A stretch of 19,317 bases of DNA from positions 1-19,317 of the forward strand of contig JAICVC010000025.1 in the NCBI GenBank assembly GCA_025935515.1. Reading direction: 5' to 3'. Positions 1 to 6,324 of this stretch are shown here, piece after piece (position 1 is the first letter of the stretch; the number at the start of each line of letters is the position of its first letter). Under the pieces are notes generated by a model, which saw only the letters and a program-made list of their open reading frames with translations, made no database searches and was not told the origin of the DNA. The position numbers and the translations under genes are program-made. Source of the stretch: Sphingomonas sp. (GTDB lineage: Bacteria; Pseudomonadota; Alphaproteobacteria; Sphingomonadales; Sphingomonadaceae).

Positions 1-50
1 GCTGACTCTTAATCAGCGGGTCCTAGGTTCGAGCCCTAGTGCGTCCACCA
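1..50 (+). tRNA. tRNA-Lys(CUU), 3' part; 5' part lies outside the window
   Basis: The window opens in the anticodon arm: the stem GCTGA/TCAGC closes a seven-base loop CTCTTAA, whose anticodon is CTT (lysine). A five-base variable region follows, then a T arm with stem CTAGG/CCTAG around TTCGAGC, then the 3' acceptor strand TGCGTCC, discriminator A and an encoded CCA ending at 50. The D arm and 5' acceptor strand are missing because the window begins inside the gene. The nearest coding sequence ends only 45 bases further on, so the tRNA is the immediate left neighbour of the accessory genes. Confidence 0.93.
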
Positions 51-95
51 CTTTCTTCCGTAAACTTGCGGTACGTTGTATGTCGCGACGCTCCC

Positions 96-590
96 TTAGA
101 TCCCCGTGAGATCGGCAGGGGCCCTGACCATCCGTTCTCTTTCGGCGCCCCGGGTGCCGCGTTTGCCTTCCAGGACGGAAACTTCGCGATGGATGTCGAT
201 CACATACATGTCGATCGGTCCCGCTGGATGGTTGGCGTGCCAGGCCGTCTCGAAGGCCCTTCTCCCGGGCACATCCTTGTCCGGGGAAAAGCGCGCCGGC
301 TTGGTGATGGTGCTAAGGACACCTTCCTCGCCATAAAAGTCTTCGTCGAACGGATGCGTATGCATCGTTGCAACCAGCCTTGCTCCGCGGGGCAGCGTGG
401 GGACCGGCGCCATCGTCCCACCCTGAGGTTCGGAGCTCTTCTTCAGCGGGACGTCATAAACAAACTTGGAACCAATCTGAAAAATGTATCCGCCATATTC
501 CCACTTGTCCTCGATCGACTTCGGCAGCGCGCGAGTTAGCGCATCAACAGCGGCTTGATCAGCGCTTGCGAACGGGAGACTATTGCTCAT
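96..590 (-). CDS. JAMM/DUF4329-like putative metallopeptidase-fold protein
   Basis: A 164-aa protein with no signal peptide or membrane segment. Its centre resembles the DUF4329 family, a JAB/MPN-like domain often found at the ends of RHS-type toxins: a Glu in a WEYGG context (E31), an MHTHPF motif (H77, H79), and a Ser/Asp cluster FSPDKD (S102, D104, D106). In JAMM enzymes, Glu, two His and an Asp bind and activate zinc for peptide or isopeptide cleavage. The canonical SxxD spacing is not exact here, so activity is uncertain. The ATG at 590 was chosen because GAGGAG sits six bases before it; an in-frame ATG at 635 lacks such a site. It stands alone on its strand between a tRNA and the T6SS locus. 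A T6SS cargo role is inference only; no obvious immunity gene lies beside it. Confidence 0.72.
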   Translation of the reverse strand: MSNSLPFASADQAAVDALTRALPKSIEDKWEYGGYIFQIGSKFVYDVPLKKSSEPQGGTMAPVPTLPRGARLVATMHTHPFDEDFYGEEGVLSTITKPARFSPDKDVPGRRAFETAWHANHPAGPIDMYVIDIHREVSVLEGKRGTRGAERERMVRAPADLTGI

Positions 591-665
591 CGGACGCTCC
601 TCAGCAGATTGAGGTTTTGTCGGTGCCCTCGTCATGCGGTGGGCAAGTTAAACGTCAGTTGCTGC

Positions 666-692
666 AATATACTCTGACCGCGCCCGTGTGAA
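666..692 (-). promoter_or_regulatory. Possible promoter for the DUF4329-like gene
   Basis: Read on the minus strand, TTCACA (687-692, one mismatch to TTGACA) is followed after 15 bases by TATATT (666-671, one mismatch to TATAAT). The spacing is shorter than the usual 16-18, which is the main weakness. It would give a leader of roughly 70 bases before the ATG at 590. Confidence 0.28.
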
Positions 693-745
693 CCTTTGGC
701 GGTCTAGCGAGTGTCCGCTTTCCGCCCATTTCCTGCCGCCAGCAT

Positions 746-856
746 TCAGTCGTGGTAGCGGGTGTAGGACGCGACGGGCTCGCCCTCGACGAAACGGCCC
801 TCGTTCTCCCGGCAGCAGGTCCGGATCGGGCTTTGGGAACACAGCCGCCAGGGCAT
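746..856 (-). CDS. Possible 36-aa small protein
   Basis: A short minus-strand frame encoding 36 residues, ending in EGRFVEGEPVASYTRYHD, with a CC pair in the middle. Of its 36 sense codons, 33 end in G or C, a bias expected of real coding sequence in a high-GC genome and clearly stronger than in the other frames I compared over the same bases. Against it: no ribosome-binding site is visible before the ATG at 856, the frame stays open upstream into sequence antisense to the lipoprotein gene, and I recognise no family. It may be a small gene, or the surviving 3' end of a degraded longer gene. It lies in the 303-base stretch between 590 and 894, which otherwise holds only a weak promoter candidate. 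Confidence 0.28.
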   Translation of the reverse strand: MPWRLCSQSPIRTCCRENEGRFVEGEPVASYTRYHD

Positions 857-893
857 CGTTGTCAGGGCGGAATCAAGCGAGAGGGAGAGGCAA

Positions 894-1154
894 ATGAAAC
901 GGCTTGCGCTTATTATCGTGGCTACGGTCGCTGTTTCGGCATGTGCAACCACGCCCAAGACCCAGACCTGTCCGGATGGGTCGGTGATCGACATAGCCGT
1001 GCCTTGTCCGCCGCCACCGCCTCCACCGCCACCACCGCCGCCGCCGATGGTGAACTGCCCGGATGGGTCGACGGTCCCGGCTGGCGCGACCTGTCCTGTT
1101 CCACCGCCGCCGCCGCCACCACCACCCGTGCGCCGCTCCGGCGAACGCGGCTGA
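894..1154 (+). CDS. Small poly-proline lipoprotein
   Basis: An 86-aa protein. It starts with a lipoprotein signal (Lys-Arg, a hydrophobic stretch, lipobox VSAC with the acylated Cys at residue 17). The mature part has two similar modules: a CPDGS motif (residues 26-30 and 55-59) followed by a second Cys and a proline run, 13 prolines at 39-51 and 9 at 70-78. The ATG at 894 is preceded by a purine-rich site (GGGAGAGG). It should be lipid-anchored in the envelope with a stiff polyproline arm. Some alphaproteobacterial OmpA-family proteins carry similar CPDGS/polyproline linkers, but no OmpA domain follows here: the gene stops and a hairpin follows directly. Translation of such proline runs normally needs elongation factor P. 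A link to the T6SS is not shown by the sequence. Confidence 0.85.
   Translation: MKRLALIIVATVAVSACATTPKTQTCPDGSVIDIAVPCPPPPPPPPPPPPPMVNCPDGSTVPAGATCPVPPPPPPPPPVRRSGERG
1008..1127 (+). repeat. Two proline-codon runs inside the lipoprotein gene
   Basis: Positions 1008-1046 hold 13 consecutive proline codons and 1101-1127 hold 9. The codons mix CCG, CCA, CCT and CCC, so this is a protein-level repeat and not a perfect DNA microsatellite. The two runs end two copies of a CPDGS-containing module, suggesting internal duplication. Confidence 0.85.
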
Positions 1155-1160
1155 TCTTCA

Positions 1161-1184
1161 AGGCCGGCGCGGAAGCGCCGGCCT
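1161..1184 (+). terminator. Strong hairpin after the lipoprotein gene, probable terminator
   Basis: A perfect 10-bp inverted repeat, AGGCCGGCGC / GCGCCGGCCT, closes a GGAA (GNRA-type) tetraloop six bases after the stop codon. It lacks a T run on either side (CCCCCA follows), so it is not a textbook intrinsic terminator. It may work as a weak terminator or protect the 3' end of the mRNA. Confidence 0.6.
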
Positions 1185-1272
1185 CCCCCACGGCCGGCTT
1201 CACCGGCTCCGGCCCGCGCCGCGCTGGCAACCATGCTGGCGCGGCTGGGTAAGCCTTGCTTAATGCCCTTCT

Positions 1273-1286
1273 GCGAAAAGTTTCGC
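1273..1286. repeat. Short perfect dyad in the gap before the 157-aa gene
   Basis: GCGAAAAGTTTCGC is a 6-bp inverted repeat around a two-base centre, about 100 bases before the GTG start at 1390. The symmetry would fit a dimeric regulator's operator, but it may be chance. Apart from it and the hairpin at 1161-1184, I see nothing in the 235 bases between the two plus-strand genes. Confidence 0.25.
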
Positions 1287-1389
1287 TTCCGGATCGACCG
1301 AAGATGAGGTCGAATGGCGTACCGAGTCGCGCGCGGTCCGGGGTCGAAGTGGGCGTTTGAGCGTTGTGCTCCCGAAATGGAGACATGAA

Positions 1390-1863
1390 GTGACGAACAC
1401 TGAAGCCGGTCCGAGCCTTCGCGCGCTTGTCGCGGCGGCGATCGGACGCCTGTTCCTCCAACTCGAGGTGGGCGGCCCGCTCGACTACAGCGTGTCGGGC
1501 GAGCGCGCCGAGGAGCGCTATGGCCTGACGCTGGCCTGGTCCAACGTGATTTCAGTCGAGCCGCCCGAAGTGCACAGCCGCCTAACCTGGGAGGTGACGC
1601 ACCCGGCCTGGGCGCTGAGCTTCATCGAACGGCGCCGGCTCGAGGGCACGGCATTCGTCAGGTCCGCGCCCTACCAGGTGTCGCTGACCGGCGACCTGGT
1701 CGAAGCGGCGCGATTCCTCGGCATCCCGCGCCTGCTGTTCGTCGAGGCGCTGCGGGCCGACGGCTGGAGCCCGGCGAGCATCGTCGTCGAGCAGCTTCGC
1801 TGGTTCGACATCCCGGTACCGGGTGAACCGACGACCCTACGGCTGGTGATGCGGTCGCTTTAG
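1390..1863 (+). CDS. Unrecognised 157-aa protein
   Basis: I do not recognise this family. The protein is soluble, has no signal peptide or cysteines, and is rich in Arg, Leu and Trp. Its first half looks like alternating beta structure (a PLDYSVSG segment, then two strands around TLAWS and LTWEV); the second half looks helical (EAARFLGIP, FVEALRADGW) and ends in a beta-like tail. I chose the GTG at 1390 because GGAGA lies six bases before it; a TTG at 1357 in the same frame has no such site. It converges on the 207-aa gene at the end of the minus-strand T6SS series, with only eight bases between the two stop codons, so each transcript may run into the other gene. Confidence 0.65.
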   Translation: MTNTEAGPSLRALVAAAIGRLFLQLEVGGPLDYSVSGERAEERYGLTLAWSNVISVEPPEVHSRLTWEVTHPAWALSFIERRRLEGTAFVRSAPYQVSLTGDLVEAARFLGIPRLLFVEALRADGWSPASIVVEQLRWFDIPVPGEPTTLRLVMRSL

Positions 1864-1871
1864 GCGTCACA

Positions 1872-2495
1872 TCAAAAAGCGAGATCGCGACCGCCCTTTC
1901 CATCGGCGTAGCACTGGCCGTACAGATTGAACAAATCGGAAGCGATTGCGATGGACCCGACGACCGCTCCAACGCCGGTGGCAGCGGTGAGCGCGGTGGC
2001 TCCGGTGGTGAGCGCAAGCTGACCAAGCGCAAGCCGGCACTTGTTGAATTCGCCCATACCAGCGGCCATCACGACTTTCTCCGCCACGGTTATCGAAATG
2101 ACCGCGGCGGCTTTTGTCGGACTGGTCATCGAACCGAGCTTGGTGAGCGAGATCGTTTTCAGGACTTGCCCGGCCACCTGATTGCCAGCCGCCAGTGCCT
2201 GGCCACCTCCCGCCTTCTCCGCCACCTTCGAAACCGTCAGGCCCTTCTTGGCGAGGCCAAGCGCGAGCTTCCCTCCCGATAGCTCGCCGTCCTTGGCGAG
2301 TTCGATCGTTGCGTTCAGGGCCTTGGCCAAGGCGACAGCCAGCCCAATGTCTCTCGCCCAATGTTTGGTGTTCTCGTTCGAATTAAGCAGGTGAACGACA
2401 TCGCCCCGGGTTACTTTCCCAGCACCCCCGCCAGGGCTTGCCGGCGCGTCGGACGTGCACATGTTCTGCGAGTGATATTGGAACGAACTCGCCAT
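1872..2495 (-). CDS. Hydrophobic Gly/Ala-rich protein at the clpV end; candidate T6SS cargo
   Basis: A 207-aa protein of no family I recognise. There is no classical signal peptide. Residues 20-30 are a glycine-rich hinge; 45-145 alternate Ala/Gly/Leu helices with Lys and Glu (amphipathic in character); about 155-187 form a long uncharged Ala/Gly/Val/Thr stretch able to span or insert into a membrane, followed by a short polar tail. Helical bundles with a buried hydrophobic hairpin are typical of pore-forming toxins and of membrane-inserting T6SS cargo, but this is analogy, not homology. The ATG at 2495 has AGGAG six bases before it. It begins 50 bases after the clpV stop on the same strand, so it is probably co-transcribed with the secretion genes. 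No separate immunity gene lies next to it on that strand. Confidence 0.75.
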   Translation of the reverse strand: MASSFQYHSQNMCTSDAPASPGGGAGKVTRGDVVHLLNSNENTKHWARDIGLAVALAKALNATIELAKDGELSGGKLALGLAKKGLTVSKVAEKAGGGQALAAGNQVAGQVLKTISLTKLGSMTSPTKAAAVISITVAEKVVMAAGMGEFNKCRLALGQLALTTGATALTAATGVGAVVGSIAIASDLFNLYGQCYADGKGGRDLAF

Positions 2496-2545
2496 AATAT
2501 GCTCCTACTGCCGGCGATGGATTGGCATGGGCGGATTCTCCGCGA

Positions 2546-5293
2546 TTACTCGGCGGCTACGGGATTTGCCGCGGTCTCACCGACGGGTTGAGCTTTGGGT
2601 TCAGATTTGGCCTCTGTGGGCTTTGCCTCGACCGCCTTCCCCTTGGCCTCGAAGCTGTAGGTAAAGCCGCCCTCGCCCACCCCGACGTTGATCCGGCTGA
2701 TCTCTTCGCCGCTCATCTGCCGCTCGAGCAGCGCGATCGACATCTGGGGGAGCATGGTGTTGGTGAGGATCGCGTCGATCATGCGGCCGCCCGACGCGAC
2801 TTCGTTGCAGCGTGAGACGATCAGGTCGACGACCTCCGGCGCATGGTCGAACTCGATGCCGTGGTTCTCGACGATGCGGCGGCGGATGCGGTCGAGCTGG
2901 ATGCGGACGATCCCGGCCAGCATTTGCGGGCTGAGCGGGTAATAGGGAATGACCTGGAGCCGCCCCAGCAGCGCCGGCGGGAACACCTTCAGCAGCTCAG
3001 GCCGTAGCGCGGTGGCCAGGCCGTCGGGGTCGGGCTTGGTCTCCTCGTCCTCGGTCAGGCTCATGATCAGGTCGGTGCCGACGTTGGAGGTCAGCAGGAT
3101 GATCGTGTTCTTGAAGTTGATGTGCCGGCCTTCGCTGTCGTTCATGAAGCCCTTGTCGAACACCTGGAAGAACATCTCGTGGACGTCCGGGTGGGCCTTT
3201 TCGACCTCGTCGAGCAACACGACCGAATAGGGCCGCCGCCTGACCGCCTCGGTCAGCACGCCGCCCTGGCCGTAACCGACATAGCCCGCCGGCGCGCCCT
3301 TCAGGGTCGAGACGGTATGCGCTTCCTGGAACTCGCTCATGTTGATGGTGATCAGCGATTCATCACCCGAGAAGAGCAGGTCCGAGAGCACCAGCGCGGT
3401 CTCGGTCTTGCCCACGCCCGACGGCCCGCACAGCATGAACACGCCGACGGGCTTGCCCGGGTTGTCGAGCTTCGCGCGGCTGGTCTGGATGCGTTTGGCG
3501 ACGGCATCCATCGCGTGATCCTGGCCGATCACCCGCTGCTTGAGCTTGTCGGCGATGGTGAGGACGCTCTTGATCTCGTCCTTGACCATCCGGCCGACGG
3601 GAATCCCGGTCCAGTCGCCCACGACGCACGCGACGGCGTCCTCGTCGACGACCCCGAACACCATCGGCGTATCGCCCTGGACCGCCGCCATGTCAGCAAT
3701 CGCTGCGTCGAGGCTGGACTTGAGTGCCGCCGCATCCTTCGGCTCGCCTTCGCCCCCGGTATCCGCCTCGCGCAGCGCGCGTCTGGCATTGGTCAGCTTC
3801 TCCAGCGCCTCTTTCTCGCGGCTCCACTTGGCTTCGATCGCCTCGCGTTCGGCCGAAGCGACCGCCAGCTCCGCATCGATCTTCTGCAACCGGTCGTCGC
3901 GCCGATACTGCTCGCGCTGCTCGCGCTGGACGACTTCGCGCTCGATCTCGAGCAGCTCGACCCGGCGGCGGCGGTCCTCGACCTGCGCTGGCGTCGAATG
4001 CTGCGAGACTGCGACCCGCGCGCAGGCGGTATCGAGCAGGCTCACCGCCTTGTCGGGCAGCTGGCGGGCCGGGACGTAGCGTTGCGACAGCGTGACCGCC
4101 GCGGCCACGGCCTCGTCGAGGACGACGACGTGGTGATGCTCCTCCATGATCGGCGCGACCGACCGGATCATGTCGATCGCGGTATCGGTCGCGGGTTCAT
4201 CGACGTCGACGGTCTGGAAGCGCCGAGTCAGCGCCGGGTCCTTCTCGAAATACTGCCGGTATTCGGAATGGGTGGTGGCCGCGATCGTCCGCAGGCGACC
4301 GCGCGCCAGGGCCGGCTTGAGCAGGTTGGCCGCGTCCCCCGTGCCGGCCTGGCCGCCGGCGCCGATCAACGTATGCGCCTCGTCGATGAACAGGATGACG
4401 GGCTTGGGGCTCGACTCGACTTCGTCGATCACGCCGCGCAGCCGCTTCTCGAACTCGCCTTTCATGCTCGCGCCGGCCTGCATCAGCCCGATGTCGAGCG
4501 CGCGCAGGGTGACGTCCTTGAATGCCGGGGGCACGTCACCGTCGACGATCCGCTTGGCGAAACCCTCGACGATCGCGGTCTTGCCGACCCCGGCTTCGCC
4601 CACCAGGATTGGGTTGTTCTGGCGGCGGCGAAGCAGGATGTCGATCAGCTGGCGGATTTCGTCGTCGCGGCCGACCACGCGGTCGATCTCGCCGCTTCGC
4701 GCCTTGGCCGTGAGGTCGACCGAATAGCTTTCGAGCGCCTTGGCGGCCGCGCCGGGCGTCGCCCCGTCTTGCCCCATCTCGGCTTCGGGTGCGGCCTCGG
4801 CATCGGCCTGCGTCGTCTCGGTCGATGAACCGAGCGCCGCGTCGAACTCAGCCGCCAGCTTCTCAGCATCGATCTTCCGGAATTCCGGGCTGATGTTGGT
4901 CAGCGCATTGCGCAGGGTCCGGGTCTTCAGCATGCCATAGACGAGGTGGCCAGTGCGCACGCGCGAGGCCGAAAACTGGAGCGAGGCATAGAGCCAGCCC
5001 TTCTCAATCGCTTCCTCGATCTGCGGCGAAAAGTCGGAAATTGCGGTCGCTCCCCGAGGCAGCGAATCGAGCATCTCGACGACGTCCCGGGCGAGCTTCG
5101 TATCATCCAGCCCGAACGCCGTGCGGATCGCCGCGAGGTCATTGCGCGGATCCTGCAGCAGGATGTGAATCCAGTGGACCAGCTCGACATAGGGATTGCC
5201 GCGCATCTTGCAGAATCCGGTCGCGGTTTCGATCGCCTTGAGGGCGGTTGGATTGAGGCGCCCGAACAGGGCTGATCGGCTAATCTCGGTCAT
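2546..5293 (-). CDS. clpV: ClpV (TssH), sheath-disassembling AAA+ ATPase
   Basis: A 915-aa class I Clp ATPase. ClpV hexamers pull on TssB/TssC subunits of the contracted sheath and recycle them in the cytoplasm. Order of parts: Clp N domain (about 1-150), a low-complexity Ala/Glu linker (155-185), first AAA+ module with Walker A GEAGVGKT (232-239) and Walker B with D304/E305, a coiled-coil middle domain (about 430-520), second AAA+ module with Walker A GPSGVGKT (623-630) and Walker B LLDEVE (693-698), then the C-terminal small domain. All nucleotide-binding residues look intact. After about residue 883 there is an extra Lys/Pro/Glu/Ala-rich tail. Its ATG overlaps the tssG stop as ATGA, so the two are translationally coupled. 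The N domain and gene context distinguish it from housekeeping ClpB. Confidence 0.97.
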   Translation of the reverse strand: MTEISRSALFGRLNPTALKAIETATGFCKMRGNPYVELVHWIHILLQDPRNDLAAIRTAFGLDDTKLARDVVEMLDSLPRGATAISDFSPQIEEAIEKGWLYASLQFSASRVRTGHLVYGMLKTRTLRNALTNISPEFRKIDAEKLAAEFDAALGSSTETTQADAEAAPEAEMGQDGATPGAAAKALESYSVDLTAKARSGEIDRVVGRDDEIRQLIDILLRRRQNNPILVGEAGVGKTAIVEGFAKRIVDGDVPPAFKDVTLRALDIGLMQAGASMKGEFEKRLRGVIDEVESSPKPVILFIDEAHTLIGAGGQAGTGDAANLLKPALARGRLRTIAATTHSEYRQYFEKDPALTRRFQTVDVDEPATDTAIDMIRSVAPIMEEHHHVVVLDEAVAAAVTLSQRYVPARQLPDKAVSLLDTACARVAVSQHSTPAQVEDRRRRVELLEIEREVVQREQREQYRRDDRLQKIDAELAVASAEREAIEAKWSREKEALEKLTNARRALREADTGGEGEPKDAAALKSSLDAAIADMAAVQGDTPMVFGVVDEDAVACVVGDWTGIPVGRMVKDEIKSVLTIADKLKQRVIGQDHAMDAVAKRIQTSRAKLDNPGKPVGVFMLCGPSGVGKTETALVLSDLLFSGDESLITINMSEFQEAHTVSTLKGAPAGYVGYGQGGVLTEAVRRRPYSVVLLDEVEKAHPDVHEMFFQVFDKGFMNDSEGRHINFKNTIILLTSNVGTDLIMSLTEDEETKPDPDGLATALRPELLKVFPPALLGRLQVIPYYPLSPQMLAGIVRIQLDRIRRRIVENHGIEFDHAPEVVDLIVSRCNEVASGGRMIDAILTNTMLPQMSIALLERQMSGEEISRINVGVGEGGFTYSFEAKGKAVEAKPTEAKSEPKAQPVGETAANPVAAE

Positions 5294-6324
5294 TGGACGA
5301 CCCTTTCTTTCACGAGCCTTCTTGTCTTTCCCGAAAGGTGCGCATCACGGCGCAACCCCGCTTTGCCGGTCGGCTGCAGCCACGACGTCCAGCCGAGGCG
5401 CGAGCGTCCATCGAGCGCCGCATGCGGAACGAGCTGATCGTCGATCTCGGGAACCAGGTCCCATTCGAGGTGGGAGGGAGCGAATGCGTCGAGCGCCTCG
5501 GCGGCGATCGCGAAGCGCGATCCGGAGGGAAGCAGGGTTTCGAACTCGGCGAGATTCCTGGTCCGGATGGCGACGCGAAAGGCGTCCGAGGCGAGGCGCA
5601 GCTGCTCGCCGATGGCGAGGTCCTGGCCGAGCGTGACGAACTGCCGGCCGAGCCGGTTCTGGTCCTGCAGCTCGATGCGGCGCCAGCGCGGCTGGTACTC
5701 GAGGATCCGGACGTCCATCCCGAGCAAATGGGTCAGCGCGTCCTCGATCGCGATCGCGCTGCGCGGACCGGCGTAGAGCCCGGCGTAATGGATCCGTGCC
5801 CGCGCCGGGAACGAGGCGGTGTCGGCGACGCCCTCGGTCGCGCCGGACAGCGCCGCCAGGAAAAATGCGAAAAGGTCGCTTTCCTCGCGGTCGGCGTGCG
5901 CCGCGGGCTGCGAATCCGCCCAGCTGCGATAGTAGAGCTGGAGCATGCGGCCCGCGAGCAGATCGAGGAAATCCCCGAACGGCTGCGATTTGGCGTAGCG
6001 CCGCTCATAAGCGGCATATTCGGTGAGGTGGGTCGGCAGCGGGCCCATCGGCCCGGTCAGGCCGAACCAGTAGCCGCTGATCCTGGCGCGCCCGCCGTCG
6101 ATGGTGATGTCCTCGATCGAGCGCGGGGCGAATTGCAGGCTGGCGATATGAAGCAGGTCGACGATATTCTGGTCCGGTCGCTTGGACTGGCCGACGCGAG
6201 GCAAGGGCGCGGCGCGCGCTTCGGCGCCGCGGACGAGCGGGAACAGGCCGCTCTCGCGGACGCTTTCCTTCGCCCCAGCGAGGAAGCTCAGATGCTGTGG
6301 CGGCGCCCGATCCTCGGCGGCCAT
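5290..6324 (-). CDS. tssG: TssG, T6SS baseplate component
   Basis: A 344-aa protein of the TssG (ImpH/VasB) family. TssG pairs with two TssF molecules to form the clamp-like wedge of the T6SS baseplate. Recognisable features are the N-terminal LSFLAGAKESVRESGLFPL segment and the conserved GYWFGLTGPMGPLPTHLTEY block, followed by a region with paired aromatic residues and a C-terminal LGWTSWL motif. The ATG at 6324 follows AGGAAGGGGAG by eight bases and is preferred over an upstream in-frame ATG at 6363 that would extend further into tssF. It overlaps the end of tssF by 37 bases and shares ATGA with clpV, as expected for stoichiometric coupling. Confidence 0.95.
   Translation of the reverse strand: MAAEDRAPPQHLSFLAGAKESVRESGLFPLVRGAEARAAPLPRVGQSKRPDQNIVDLLHIASLQFAPRSIEDITIDGGRARISGYWFGLTGPMGPLPTHLTEYAAYERRYAKSQPFGDFLDLLAGRMLQLYYRSWADSQPAAHADREESDLFAFFLAALSGATEGVADTASFPARARIHYAGLYAGPRSAIAIEDALTHLLGMDVRILEYQPRWRRIELQDQNRLGRQFVTLGQDLAIGEQLRLASDAFRVAIRTRNLAEFETLLPSGSRFAIAAEALDAFAPSHLEWDLVPEIDDQLVPHAALDGRSRLGWTSWLQPTGKAGLRRDAHLSGKTRRLVKERVVQ

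Noticed and set aside
710..740. Stretch reading TGTCCGCTTTCCGCCCATT, reminiscent of dispersed intergenic repeats I recall from sphingomonads
   Set aside because: Only one copy is seen in the window, no inverted partner is present, and the resemblance is from memory.
1812..1823. Perfect palindrome CCCGGTACCGGG near the end of the 157-aa gene, flanked by GGTTC and GAACC
   Set aside because: It lies inside coding sequence, has no T run after it and no loop in the core dyad; it was considered as a shared terminator for the two convergent genes, but the evidence is too weak.
3122..4828. 568-codon open frame on the plus strand
   Set aside because: It runs antisense through clpV, whose domains and motifs are complete on the other strand. 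Long antisense frames are common in high-GC genes, and the translation is rich in Arg, Asp and Leu with no recognisable domain.
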